A stretch of DNA of 64,000 nucleotides from JACCVL01 sp963704295 (GTDB taxonomy: Bacteria > Actinomycetota > Actinomycetes > Propionibacteriales > Nocardioidaceae). Positions within the stretch are counted from its first letter, which is position 1. Each line of letters begins with the position of its first letter. The stretch covers positions 248,001 through 312,000 of the forward strand of contig OY969884.1 in NCBI GenBank assembly GCA_963704295.1. Reading direction: 5' to 3'. A program made the translations under genes and the position numbers. This document shows, piece by piece, positions 35,403 to 43,888 of the stretch. The notes beneath the pieces are model-generated. The model saw only the letters and a program-made list of their open reading frames with translations, was not told where the DNA came from and did not search any database.

Positions 35403-35879
35403 TCAGCCGACGGTGATGGTGTCTCCGTCGACGCTGACCGGCGCCTCGGCGAGGGGCTCGGTCGCGGGGCCGTTGACCACCGAACCGTCCTCGGCCGAGA
35501 AGCGGCTGCCATGACAGGGGCAGATGATCTCCCCATCGGTCACCTCGCCGACCGGGCACTGCTTGTGCGTGCAGATCGCGGTGAAGGCCTTGAAGTCGCC
35601 GTCGGTCGGTTGCGTGACCACGTAGGTCTCCTCGACCACGACACCGCCACCGACGGCCACGTCGGAGACCGTGACCGTCTTGGTGCCGCCGGAGCCTTCG
35701 TCGTCGGACGGCGCGCTGGTCTCGGTGTCCGACCCGGCGCCGGAGCTGCTCGCCGTGTCGTCGTCGCCACACGCGACCAACCAGGTCGCGGCGACGACTC
35801 CGCCACCGGCGCCGCGAAGCAGCATGCGACGCGGGATGTGCGCGGCGGGTGCGGTGGTGGGATGACGGTCGGCTGCCAT
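35403..35879 (-). CDS. Tat lipoprotein Rieske [2Fe-2S] protein (2)
   Basis: A 158-residue exported Rieske lipoprotein. IPRRMLLRGAGGGVVAATWL is a twin-arginine signal ending in the lipobox LVAC (Cys near residue 37). An acidic Ser/Thr-rich linker (DDDTASSSGAGSDTETSAPS) follows. Cluster ligands are CTHKQC and CPCHGSRF. ATG 35879 follows GGAGG by seven bases. It is a paralog of the neighbouring Rieske protein, on the same strand between uvrC and uvrA, but no quinone oxidoreductase gene is nearby, so its electron partner is unknown. Confidence 0.87.
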   Translation of the reverse strand: MAADRHPTTAPAAHIPRRMLLRGAGGGVVAATWLVACGDDDTASSSGAGSDTETSAPSDDEGSGGTKTVTVSDVAVGGGVVVEETYVVTQPTDGDFKAFTAICTHKQCPVGEVTDGEIICPCHGSRFSAEDGSVVNGPATEPLAEAPVSVDGDTITVG

Positions 35880-35949
35880 GAAGGCCTCCCCGATCGCGGA
35901 TGGCTGTCGTTGACCTTCATCCTGGCGGGTCGGCGACCCCGTCGCGGGC

Positions 35950-38877
35950 TCAGCCGGCTTTTGTCCGGGTGCCCTTTCGGGAGGTGGACCGAGGGGCAGC
36001 GGGCCGACCGGTTCGCCGCTTGGCCGGTCGGACCAGGGGCCGCAGGAACTCACCGGTGTGACTGTTCGCGTCGGCCGCGATCTGCTCCGGCGTCCCCTCC
36101 GCGACGACCAGACCGCCGCGGGTTCCGCCATCCGGGCCCATGTCGACCACCCAGTCCGCGGTCTTGATCACGTCGAGGTTGTGCTCGATGACGATCACCG
36201 TGTTGCCCTTGTCGACCAGGCTCTGCAGCACACCGAGCAGCTTGCGGATGTCCTCGAAGTGCAGGCCTGTGGTCGGCTCGTCGAGCACGTAGACCGTGCT
36301 GCCGGTGGAGCGCTTCTGCAGCTCCGAGGCCAGCTTCACCCGCTGCGCCTCACCGCCGGACAGCGTCGGCGCCGGCTGCCCGAGCCGGACGTAGCCCAAG
36401 CCCACGTCCACGAGGGTGCGCAGGTGCCGGGCGATCGCCGGAATGGCGGCGAAGAACTCCACCGCCTCCTCGATCGGCATGTCCAGCACCTCGGAGATGG
36501 ACCGGCCCTTGTAGTGCACCTCGAGCGTCTCGCGGTTGTAGCGCGCGCCGTGGCACACCTCGCACGGGACGTAGACGTCGGGCAGGAAGTTCATCTCGAT
36601 CTTGATGGTGCCGTCGCCGGAGCAGGCCTCACAGCGACCGCCCTTGACGTTGAAGGAGAACCGGCCGGGCTGGTAGCCGCGCACCTTGGCCTCGCTGGTC
36701 TGCGCGAAAAGCTTGCGGACGTGGTCGAACACACCGGTGTAGGTCGCCGGGTTGGACCGAGGCGTGCGCCCGATCGGCGACTGGTCGACGTGGATGACCT
36801 TGTCCACGTGCTCGGCTCCGGTGATGGTGCGGTGCCGGCCGGGGATGTCCCGCGACCGGTAGATCCGCTTGGCCAACGAGGTGTAGAGGATGTCGTTGAC
36901 CAGCGTGGACTTGCCCGACCCCGACACCCCGGTCACCGCCACGAACAGCCCGAGCGGGAAGACGGCGTCGATGTCGCGGAGGTTGTGCTCCTTGGCCCCC
37001 CGCACCACGAGCTCACGGCCTGGCATCGGCGGTCGGCGGACCTCCGGCACGGGGATGCTGACCCGGCCGGCGAGGTAGGCGCCGGTCATCGAGTCCCGGT
37101 GCTCCAGCAGGTCGTCGACGGTCCCGGAGACCACGATCTGGCCGCCGTGCTCACCCGCACCAGGCCCGATATCGACGACCCAGTCGGCGGTCCGGATGGT
37201 GTCCTCGTCGTGCTCGACGACGATCAGCGTGTTGCCGAGGTCTCGCAGCCGGAGCAGGGTGTCGATCAGCCGGCGGTTGTCCTTCTGGTGCAGCCCGATG
37301 GACGGCTCGTCCAGGACGTACAGGACGCCGACCAGACCGGCGCCGATCTGGGTGGCCAGCCGGATCCGCTGTGCCTCGCCCCCCGACAGCGACCCGGACG
37401 GGCGGTCGAGTGTGAGGTAGTCCAGGCCGACGTCCAGCAGGAAGCGCAGCCGCTCGGAGATCTCCTTCAGCACCCGCTCGCCGATCTGCCGCTCCCGCAC
37501 GCTCATGTCCAGGTCGGCGAGGAAGCGGGAGGCCTCGTCGACCGGGAGCGCGCAGACGTCGGCGATGTTGCGCTCGTCCCCGTCGGCAGCGGTCAGCGTC
37601 ACGGCCATCGACACCGGCTTGAGCCGGCTGCCGGCGCAGGCCGGGCAGGGTACCTCGCGCATGAAGCCCTCGAACCGCTCCCGGCTGGTGTCGGACTCCG
37701 CCTCGCCGTGCCGCCGCTCGATGTAGGGGATGACCCCCTCGAAGGTCGTCCAGTATGCCCGCTCCCGCCCGTAGCGGTTCTTGTAGCGCACGTGCACCTG
37801 CTGCTCGTGCCCGTGCAGCAGGGCGCGCTGCGCGTCGGCGGAGAGGTCGGCGAACGGTACGTCGACCGAGAAGCCCATCTCGTCGCCGAGGGCGGCGAGC
37901 AGCCGGCCGAAGTAGTCCGACACGTGCGCGGCCGACCACGGGGTCACCGCCCCCTCGGCGATCGACCGGCCGGGGTCGGGGACCACCAGCTCCGGATCCA
38001 CCTCCATCCGGGTGCCGAGTCCGTGGCACTCGGTGCAGGCGCCGTAGGGCGAGTTGAAGGAGAACGACCGCGGCTCGAGCTCCTCGAAGGACAGGTCGTC
38101 GTACATGCAGGCGAGGTGCTCGGAGAACATCCGCTCCCGGCCGGGGTGGTCGGCCGGGAGATCGACGAAGTCGAGCAGCACCAGGCCGTCCCCGAGCCGG
38201 AGCGCGGTCTCCACCGAGTCGGTGAGCCGGCGCTTGGCGCTCTGCTTGACCGCCAGCCGGTCGACGACCACCTCGATGGTGTGCTTCTTCTGCTTCGCGA
38301 GCGCGGGCACACCGTCCAGCGGGTGCACCTCGCCGTCCACCCGGGCCCGGCTGAAGCCCTGCGCCTGCAGAGTCCGGAACAGGTCGCCGTACTCCCCCTT
38401 GCGACCCCGGACCACCGGCGCCAGCACCTGGAACCGGCTGCCCTCGTCCAGCTCGAGCACCCGGTCCACGATCTGCTGTGGCGTCTGCCGGGCGATCGGG
38501 CGCCCGCAGACCGGGCAGTGCGGCCGGCCGGCGCGGGCGAACAGCAACCGCAGGTAGTCGTAGACCTCGGTGATCGTTCCGACCGTGGAGCGGGGGTTTC
38601 GCGACGTGGACTTCTGGTCGATCGACACCGCCGGCGACAGGCCCTCGATGAAGTCGACGTCCGGCTTGTCCATCTGACCGAGGAACTGCCGGGCGTACGC
38701 CGACAGCGACTCGACGTAGCGCCGCTGCCCCTCGGCGAAGATGGTGTCGAAGGCGAGACTGGACTTGCCGGAGCCGGACAGGCCGGTGAAGACGATCAGG
38801 GAGTCTCGGGGCAGGTCGAGAGAGACGTCCTTGAGGTTGTGCTCTCGGGCACCACGGACGACGAGGCTGTCGGCCAC
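35950..38877 (-). CDS. uvrA: UvrA, excinuclease ABC subunit A
   Basis: A 975-residue damage-recognition ATPase of nucleotide-excision repair. Two ABC ATPase domains: the first Walker A is FTGLSGSGKSSLAFDTIFAE (about residues 31-50) and the second VTGVSGSGKSTLVNDILY (about 650), with signatures SGGEAQRIRLATQIG and SGGEAQRVKLASELQ. Zinc modules are visible as CPVCGRPI, CTECHGLG, CPACAGSRL, and CEACSGDGTIKIEMNF with CEVCHGARYN. The basic Lys/Arg tail (PAKRRTGRPAAPRSTSRKGT) is an add-on. GTG start at 38877, ten bases after AGGAG. Confidence 0.98.
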   Translation of the reverse strand: MADSLVVRGAREHNLKDVSLDLPRDSLIVFTGLSGSGKSSLAFDTIFAEGQRRYVESLSAYARQFLGQMDKPDVDFIEGLSPAVSIDQKSTSRNPRSTVGTITEVYDYLRLLFARAGRPHCPVCGRPIARQTPQQIVDRVLELDEGSRFQVLAPVVRGRKGEYGDLFRTLQAQGFSRARVDGEVHPLDGVPALAKQKKHTIEVVVDRLAVKQSAKRRLTDSVETALRLGDGLVLLDFVDLPADHPGRERMFSEHLACMYDDLSFEELEPRSFSFNSPYGACTECHGLGTRMEVDPELVVPDPGRSIAEGAVTPWSAAHVSDYFGRLLAALGDEMGFSVDVPFADLSADAQRALLHGHEQQVHVRYKNRYGRERAYWTTFEGVIPYIERRHGEAESDTSRERFEGFMREVPCPACAGSRLKPVSMAVTLTAADGDERNIADVCALPVDEASRFLADLDMSVRERQIGERVLKEISERLRFLLDVGLDYLTLDRPSGSLSGGEAQRIRLATQIGAGLVGVLYVLDEPSIGLHQKDNRRLIDTLLRLRDLGNTLIVVEHDEDTIRTADWVVDIGPGAGEHGGQIVVSGTVDDLLEHRDSMTGAYLAGRVSIPVPEVRRPPMPGRELVVRGAKEHNLRDIDAVFPLGLFVAVTGVSGSGKSTLVNDILYTSLAKRIYRSRDIPGRHRTITGAEHVDKVIHVDQSPIGRTPRSNPATYTGVFDHVRKLFAQTSEAKVRGYQPGRFSFNVKGGRCEACSGDGTIKIEMNFLPDVYVPCEVCHGARYNRETLEVHYKGRSISEVLDMPIEEAVEFFAAIPAIARHLRTLVDVGLGYVRLGQPAPTLSGGEAQRVKLASELQKRSTGSTVYVLDEPTTGLHFEDIRKLLGVLQSLVDKGNTVIVIEHNLDVIKTADWVVDMGPDGGTRGGLVVAEGTPEQIAADANSHTGEFLRPLVRPAKRRTGRPAAPRSTSRKGTRTKAG

Positions 38878-38947
38878 GACGGCGACTCTCCTGGGATCGA
38901 CGGACGGCTCGGAGGAAGGCTAACCGCCGGCTCCGACAGTCCGCCGG

Positions 38948-39439
38948 TCAGCCGGCCTGGACGCCGTATCTGGTGTGGCAGCGGTGCTGGGCCGACCGGT
39001 GCTTGGAGGAGTTGTGGTGGTGTCCGCCGGCGTGCTTCCACTTGCCGACCCCCCAGTCGGCACGGCGCTCCTTGGCGCCGAGGCCGAGCCGGCTCGAGCA
39101 GGACGGCCAGGCACCCCACCCCTGGCGGCGCAGCACCCGCTGGGCCACGGCGACCTGCTCGATCCGGCGGGCGTTGTCGGCCCGCCGGGCGAAGTGCCCG
39201 CCGGAGTACGCACGCCAGGTCGAGCGGGAGAACTGCAGGCCGCCGTAGTAGCCGTTGCCGGTGTTGATGTGCCAGTTCCCCCCTGACTCGCAGTTGGCCA
39301 GCCGGTTCCAGGTGCGGTCGGTGGCAGCGATCGTGGGTGCGGCCAGCAGGCCGGCGCCGAGCACGAGCGCGGCGGTCATGGCGACGAGGGCCGTGAGGGA
39401 TGCTCGCAGGCGGGTGGGGAGCGCGGGGAGGGAGGACAT
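38948..39439 (-). CDS. Resuscitation-promoting-factor-like transglycosylase, exported
   Basis: A 163-residue secreted cell-wall hydrolase. The N-terminal signal peptide is about residues 1-38 (LRASLTALVAMTAALVLGAG then APTIAA). The Rpf/transglycosylase-like domain follows: TWNRLANCESGGNWHINTGN with the catalytic Glu after NC, YYGGLQFSRSTWRAYSGG, IEQVAVAQRVLRRQGWGAWP and the Cys of PSCSSRLG. The His/Lys-rich tail (KHAGGHHHNSSKHRSAQH) is unusual and may bind metal or wall polymer. ATG 39439 is preceded by GGAGG at a short spacing. It is controlled by a c-di-AMP riboswitch in the 5' leader, as known for other actinobacterial rpf genes. Confidence 0.92.
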   Translation of the reverse strand: MSSLPALPTRLRASLTALVAMTAALVLGAGLLAAPTIAATDRTWNRLANCESGGNWHINTGNGYYGGLQFSRSTWRAYSGGHFARRADNARRIEQVAVAQRVLRRQGWGAWPSCSSRLGLGAKERRADWGVGKWKHAGGHHHNSSKHRSAQHRCHTRYGVQAG

Positions 39440-39450
39440 GACGGGACCAC

Positions 39451-39661
39451 TCCGCCGCCTGCGGGGTGAGCTGTCGGGTTCGGGCGGAGGGTGCCCGGCC
39501 ATGACCTCAGCGCGCGCGCTGGGGACCCTGGCTTCACCCCAGGCGCCGGCCGGTCCGCACTCGCGCGGCCGGGTTCCGGCGCCATGGAACTGTGGGTCCC
39601 CCACTCCCGCCCGGGGTTGCCTCTCGTTCGACGGCGTCACGAGCGGGCGGGACTCGGCGGA
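39451..39661 (-). promoter_or_regulatory. ydaO-type cyclic di-AMP riboswitch, leader of the Rpf-like gene
   Basis: The leader carries the ydaO consensus blocks in order on the minus strand: GGGGGACCCACAG (about 39605-39590), TGGGGTGAAGCC (about 39543-39532), and CCCGAACCCGACAGCTCACC with CGCAGGCGG (about 39484-39455). The closing P1 stem is tccgccg (39655-39661) with cggcgga (39451-39457). ydaO riboswitches switch off expression of wall-hydrolase and osmotic genes when c-di-AMP is high. The match is by eye against recalled Bacillus and Streptomyces examples. Confidence 0.9.
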
Positions 39662-39688
39662 CTCGTGACGGAACACGATCAGCGCCCG

Positions 39689-39717
39689 ACGCTACGGGCA
39701 CCGTCGGGTGCTGTCAT
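39689..39717 (-). promoter_or_regulatory. Promoter of the riboswitch / Rpf-like gene
   Basis: On the minus strand ATGACA (39712-39717) and TAGCGT (39689-39694) are separated by exactly 17 bases. Transcription would start about 20 bases before the riboswitch P1 stem. Between 39718 and the hydrolase start at 39911 I see only a TACGCT -10 candidate (39846-39851) for the plus-strand gene. Confidence 0.6.
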
Positions 39718-39910
39718 CTCGAGATCGGCGGCCTGGGGAAACCGCCGGGCCGTCCGGTCGACGCCGGGTGCGGACGAGTCATGACAAAGGGCTCGGAACG
39801 CCCTCGGCTGTGGGGCTCACCGGACGTGGTCGGCGATTGGGGGCCTACGCTGCGGCCGCGAGCTCCCGTGGCGCTGCCGTCGCGGGACCGACCGGACTCG
39901 GGAGGCTGGC

Positions 39911-40564
39911 GTGGCGTACACCGGAGCGGTCAGCGCAGGAGGTCCCCCGGACGTGCGCGAGCTGTCCCGACTGGTCGTGACCAAGCTCGCCGTCGGGCCG
40001 ATGGACAACAACGCCTACCTGCTGCGCTGCCGGGAGACCGGGGAGCAGCTGCTGGTCGACGCGGCGGAGGAGCCGGACCGGCTGCTCGAGCTCGTCGGCG
40101 ACCGCGGCCTCACCACGGTGGTCACGACGCACCGGCACGCCGACCACTGGCAGGCGCTGCCGCTGCTGGTCCAGGCCACCGCTGCGCGCACCCTCGCCGG
40201 CCGGGACGACGCCCCGCACCTGCCGGTCGAGGTCGATCGGCCGCTCGACGACGGCGACGAGGTCTCCGTCGGCGACTGCCGGCTGGGCGTCATCTCCCTC
40301 GTCGGCCACACCGCCGGGTCGATCGCGCTGCACTACGACGACCCCGACGGTCCGCCGCACCTGTTCACCGGCGACAGCCTGTTCCCGGGTGGCGTGGGGA
40401 AGACCTGGTCCGCCGAGGACTTCCACCGGCTGGTCGACGACGTCGAGCACAAGCTGTTCGACCGGTTCCCGGACGAGACCTGGTTCTATCCGGGGCACGG
40501 CGCCGACTCGACGCTCGGGGCAGAGCGGCCGCACCTGCCGGAGTGGCGCGACCGGGGCTGGTGA
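39911..40564 (+). CDS. Metallo-beta-lactamase-fold hydrolase (glyoxalase II-like)
   Basis: A 217-residue metal hydrolase of the broad glyoxalase II/MBL family. The metal motif H-x-H-x-D-H is in VVTTHRHADHWQALPLL (about residues 73-89). Further ligands are His in LVGHTAGSIAL (about 137) and Asp in LFTGDSLFPGGVGKTW (about 156), and the last His is in YPGHGADST (about 199). It lacks the C-terminal helical domain of true glyoxalase II. GTG 39911 lies six bases after GGAGG. Substrate is unknown. Confidence 0.88.
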   Translation: MAYTGAVSAGGPPDVRELSRLVVTKLAVGPMDNNAYLLRCRETGEQLLVDAAEEPDRLLELVGDRGLTTVVTTHRHADHWQALPLLVQATAARTLAGRDDAPHLPVEVDRPLDDGDEVSVGDCRLGVISLVGHTAGSIALHYDDPDGPPHLFTGDSLFPGGVGKTWSAEDFHRLVDDVEHKLFDRFPDETWFYPGHGADSTLGAERPHLPEWRDRGW

Positions 40565-40635
40565 GCCACAACCGCTGACCGCGGGATGCGTGTCCCGCTT
40601 GCCCGGTACGCACCGGGGGTCGACAGTGTCTGCTT

Positions 40636-42060
40636 ATGAGCGAACCTGGCACGACTCGGACCGAGACCGGCACGCCGGGCACGGAGCTTCGGCGGGTGAT
40701 GGGTCCGCGCCTGCTGCTGTTGTTCATCGTCGGAGACATCCTCGGCACCGGCGTCTACGCACTGACCGGTGACGTCGCCGGCGAGGTCGGAGGTGCTGCC
40801 TGGGTGCCGTTCCTCGTCGCCTTCGCGGTGGCCACGATCACCGCGTTCTCGTACCTGGAGCTGGTGACCAAGTACCCCCAGGCGGCCGGGGCTGCGCTCT
40901 ACACGCACAAGGCCTTCGGCATCCACTTCGTCACGTTCCTCGTCTGCTTCACCGTGATGGCCTCCGGCATCACCTCGGCCTCGACGGCGTCCTTGGCGTT
41001 CGCGGCCAACCTGAGCGCCGGGTTCGGCCTCGACCTCGCCACGGGCAGCGGCGGGCTGCTGGTCGTGGCGCTCGGATTCATGCTGCTGATCGCCGCGGTG
41101 AACCTGCGTGGCGTCGGCGAGAGCGTCAAGGCCAACGTGGTGCTGACACTGGTCGAGCTCACCGGCCTGCTGCTGGTGATCCTGGTCGGCTTGTGGGTGA
41201 TCAGCCAGGGCAACGCCGACTGGGGCGCCGTGGTCGCGTTCGACACGCCGGAGGACAAGAACGTCTTCCTCGCGGTCACCACCGCAACCTCGCTCGCGTT
41301 CTTCGCGATGGTGGGGTTCGAGGACTCGGTGAACATGGCCGAGGAGACCCAGGACCCGTCCCGCATCTTTCCCAAGGTGATGCTCACCGGCCTCGGGATC
41401 ACCGGGCTGATCTACGTGCTGGTGTCGATCTCCGCGGTCGCGATCGTGCCGGTCGGCGAGCTGGCCAAGGCGGAGTCGCCGCTGCTCGAGGTGGTCCGCG
41501 CCGGTGCCCCGGACCTCCCGATCGGTGACATCTTCCCGTTCATCGCGATGTTCGCCGTGGCCAACTCCGCGCTGATCAACATGCTGATGGCGAGCCGGTT
41601 GCTGTACGGGATGGGTCGGCAGGCGGTGCTCCCGCCGTTCCTCGCCAAGGTGCACCCCGTCCGCCGCACCCCGTGGGCGTCCATCCTGTTCACCACCGGC
41701 ATCGCGCTCGGCCTGATCGCCTATGCCAACACGCTGAGCAGCGCCGCGGTAGAGACGCTCGGCGGCACCACCAGCCTGCTGCTGCTCGCGGTGTTCGCGG
41801 TCGTCAACGTGGCGGTGCTCGTGCTGCGCAGCGACACCGTGGAGCACGGGCACTTCCGAGCGCCGACGGCCCTGCCGCTCGTCGGAGCCGCCGCCTGCGC
41901 GTACCTCGTCACCCCGCTGTCCGGCCGCGCGCAGAACCAGTACGAGGTCGCCGGTGTCCTGCTCGCGATCGGGGTGCTGCTGTGGGCGATCACCTGGTTC
42001 GCCAACCGCGCGCTGCGCGCGCAGCGCACCTTCGTCAGGGACCCCACCGACCTCAGCTGA
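40636..42060 (+). CDS. Amino-acid permease, APC superfamily
   Basis: A 474-residue transporter with about twelve membrane helices. LLLFIVGDILGTGVYALTGD is the APC first-helix motif (broken helix, GxG), and FFAMVGFEDSVNMAEETQDP is the conserved helix 6-loop segment. ASRLLYGMGRQAVLPPFLAK fits cationic-amino-acid or polyamine permeases. The start is ATG 40636. It ends 40 bases before the first palindromic repeat. Substrate remains a guess. Confidence 0.92.
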   Translation: MSEPGTTRTETGTPGTELRRVMGPRLLLLFIVGDILGTGVYALTGDVAGEVGGAAWVPFLVAFAVATITAFSYLELVTKYPQAAGAALYTHKAFGIHFVTFLVCFTVMASGITSASTASLAFAANLSAGFGLDLATGSGGLLVVALGFMLLIAAVNLRGVGESVKANVVLTLVELTGLLLVILVGLWVISQGNADWGAVVAFDTPEDKNVFLAVTTATSLAFFAMVGFEDSVNMAEETQDPSRIFPKVMLTGLGITGLIYVLVSISAVAIVPVGELAKAESPLLEVVRAGAPDLPIGDIFPFIAMFAVANSALINMLMASRLLYGMGRQAVLPPFLAKVHPVRRTPWASILFTTGIALGLIAYANTLSSAAVETLGGTTSLLLLAVFAVVNVAVLVLRSDTVEHGHFRAPTALPLVGAAACAYLVTPLSGRAQNQYEVAGVLLAIGVLLWAITWFANRALRAQRTFVRDPTDLS

Positions 42061-42100
42061 CCCACCGCGCGGCCCCCTCCCCCTCCCCCTCCCGCTGAGC

Positions 42101-42148
42101 GTGACGCTTCTGCGGCGACACGCCACAGACGATGTGCGCAAGCGTCAC
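42101..42148 (+). repeat. REP-like palindromic repeat, copy 1
   Basis: A 48-base element bounded by gtgacgctt and its reverse complement aagcgtcac, with the inner block ctgcggcgacacgcc. It lies between the convergent ends of the permease and the GYD gene, where it could also act as a terminator. A second copy, inverted, is at 42635-42681. Confidence 0.82.
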
Positions 42149-42189
42149 TTCGAGTCCGCCGGCGGGCGGGCAGGAGGCGGGCGGCGGGA

Positions 42190-42510
42190 CTACTGGCCCG
42201 GCGGCCGGTACGGGACCGTCTTGGCCAGCGCCGCGTCGATCTCGTCCGTACTCAGCAGCCTGGTCGTCCGGATCGTCGCGGCACCGCTGCCCATCACCGA
42301 CAGCGAGACCGCCGCGGCCGTCTCGTCGTCGGGGAGATCCACCAGCACGTACGCGTCGACGTCCCCGAACGCGAAGTGGAACCCCTCCAGCGCTCCGCCC
42401 ATGCTGCGGGCGAGGTCCCCGACCGCTGCGGCCCGGTCCGCGGCGCCCTTGCTGCGCACCCCGGCGAGCCCCTGCTGGCTGTAGTTCACCGCGTACAGGT
42501 ATCTGGGCAT
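42190..42510 (-). CDS. GYD-domain protein
   Basis: A 106-residue protein of the GYD (PF08734-like) family, of unknown function. MPRYLYAVNYSQQGLAGVRS and VDAYVLVDLPDDETAAAVSL followed by SGAATIRTTRLLSTDEIDAA are the hallmark. I chose ATG 42510, nine bases after AAGGAG; ATG 42519 would start directly on the Shine-Dalgarno. Stand-alone gene flanked by the two REP-like repeats. It may bind a small ligand by fold analogy. Confidence 0.85.
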   Translation of the reverse strand: MPRYLYAVNYSQQGLAGVRSKGAADRAAAVGDLARSMGGALEGFHFAFGDVDAYVLVDLPDDETAAAVSLSVMGSGAATIRTTRLLSTDEIDAALAKTVPYRPPGQ

Positions 42511-42634
42511 GTGGGCCATCTCCTTCCGACGCGCCGGGGCGGCCGGCGCCTCCGCAGCCGATGCTGCTCCCGCGGGCGGAAGCGGTCAATGACGCATTGG
42601 GACCAGCCCGGCCCACCGCCGCCGTTCGTTGAGA

Positions 42635-42681
42635 GTGACGCTTGCGCGCTTGTGCACGGCGTGTCGCCGCAGCAGCGTCAC
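42635..42681 (-). repeat. REP-like palindromic repeat, copy 2 (inverted)
   Basis: A 47-base element. Read on the minus strand it gives gtgacgctgctgcggcgacacgcc... and ends gcgcaagcgtcac, matching copy 1 in the opposite orientation. It lies 48 bases beyond the terC stop. The remaining bases between 42511 and 42728 hold nothing else that I can recognise. Confidence 0.82.
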
Positions 42682-42728
42682 GTCCAGCGGAGGTGAGGCG
42701 GGAGGGAGGGGACGGCGCTGCCGGGGGG

Positions 42729-43745
42729 TCAGCGCGGGGGGGCGCTCTCCTCGGTCGGCTCGGCCACGTGCGTGGCCTTGCTCGGGTCGCTGCGCACCGC
42801 CAGCAGGCTGGCGACGGCGGTCACGACCAGGGACGCGACGATGACCACCAGGGACAGCCAGATCGGGATCTCCGGGACTCCCACGTGCTCGCCGCCGTTG
42901 ATGAACGGCAGCTCGTTCTCGTGCAGCGCGTGCAGCACCAGCTTGACCCCGATGAACGCGAGGATCGCCGCCAGCCCGAAGGACAGGTAGATCAACCGGT
43001 CCAGCAGCCCGCCGAGCAGGAAGTACAGCTGCCGCAACCCCATCAGCGCGAAGATGTTCGCGGTCAGGACCAGGTACGGCTCCTTGGTGAGGCCGTAGAT
43101 CGCGGGGATCGAGTCGAGGGCGAACAGCACGTCGGTGGACCCGAGCGCCACGATCACGATCAGCATCGGCGTCATCACCCGCCGCCCGTTCTCCCGCACC
43201 AGCAGCTTGAGCCCGTGGTACTCGTCGGTCGACGGCACCCGCGCCTTGATCATCCGGATCATCCGGTTCTCGTGGTACTCGTCGCTGTCGTCACGGTGCC
43301 GGGCGAGTTGCACCGCGGTGTAGATCAGGAACGCGCCGAACACATAGAAGATCCAGGCGAACTGGTTGATCGCGACCGCGCCCACGGCGATGAAGATCCC
43401 GCGGAACACCAGGGCCAGGATGATGCCGACGAGCAGCGCCTCCTGCTGGTACTTCCGGGGCACCCCGAGCGCGCCCATGATGATGATGAAGACGAACAGG
43501 TTGTCGACCGACAGCGAGTACTCGGTGAGCCAGCCGGCGAAGAACTCGCCGGCGAACCCGCTGCCGTAGTCGGCCCACACCCACAACCCGAAGGCGATCG
43601 CCATCGCGGTGTAGATGCAGATGTAGATCGTCGACTCGCGCATGCTGGGCTCGTGCGGGCGTCGGCCGATGATGAGCACGTCGAACAGCAGCACCGCGAC
43701 GGTGGCGCCGATGGTCACCCACCAGGCTGTGGTCGAGACGTCCAC
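42729..43745 (-). CDS. TerC/Alx-family membrane protein (probable manganese exporter)
   Basis: A 338-residue protein with about nine membrane helices. The two TerC signatures are EYSLSVDNLFVFIIIMGAL (about residues 75-93) and GSTDVLFALDSIPAIYGLT (about 202-220), each with the Asp/Asn set thought to bind metal. ENRMIRMIKARVPSTDEYHG is the usual cytoplasmic loop. GTG start at 43745. The upstream yybP-ykoY-type leader links it to manganese, in line with known Mn export by Alx/TerC. The C-terminal 20 residues are polar and variable. Confidence 0.93.
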   Translation of the reverse strand: MDVSTTAWWVTIGATVAVLLFDVLIIGRRPHEPSMRESTIYICIYTAMAIAFGLWVWADYGSGFAGEFFAGWLTEYSLSVDNLFVFIIIMGALGVPRKYQQEALLVGIILALVFRGIFIAVGAVAINQFAWIFYVFGAFLIYTAVQLARHRDDSDEYHENRMIRMIKARVPSTDEYHGLKLLVRENGRRVMTPMLIVIVALGSTDVLFALDSIPAIYGLTKEPYLVLTANIFALMGLRQLYFLLGGLLDRLIYLSFGLAAILAFIGVKLVLHALHENELPFINGGEHVGVPEIPIWLSLVVIVASLVVTAVASLLAVRSDPSKATHVAEPTEESAPPR

Positions 43746-43749
43746 GTAC

Positions 43750-43888
43750 TCGCCTTTCGTTCAGGCTCGGGGCTACCGCAGCAGCCGGTGACGTGGAGGT
43801 CTCTTCCGCCGGTGGTCGGCCGGTGGCACCGGGTCGCCGGGACCGTGCTGACGACACCACCGCGGGGGAATACTCCCCTCCGGCGTCC
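43750..43888 (-). promoter_or_regulatory. yybP-ykoY-type manganese riboswitch ahead of terC
   Basis: On the minus strand the leader has GGGGAGTA (about 43878-43871), the CGTCAGCACGG block with CCCGGCGACCCGG, and GAGACCTCC. A closing CTGAACGAAAGGCGAG (43764-43749) follows, with the terC GTG three bases after it. These match the yybP-ykoY layout as I recall it. The Shine-Dalgarno-like AAAGG lies inside the last strand, so control would be on translation. Confidence 0.85.

Noticed and set aside
42070..42095. Pyrimidine-rich stretch of repeated ccccct as a regulatory element
   Set aside because: It is a simple low-complexity run after the permease stop with no further structure; the adjacent palindrome is the better-defined feature.
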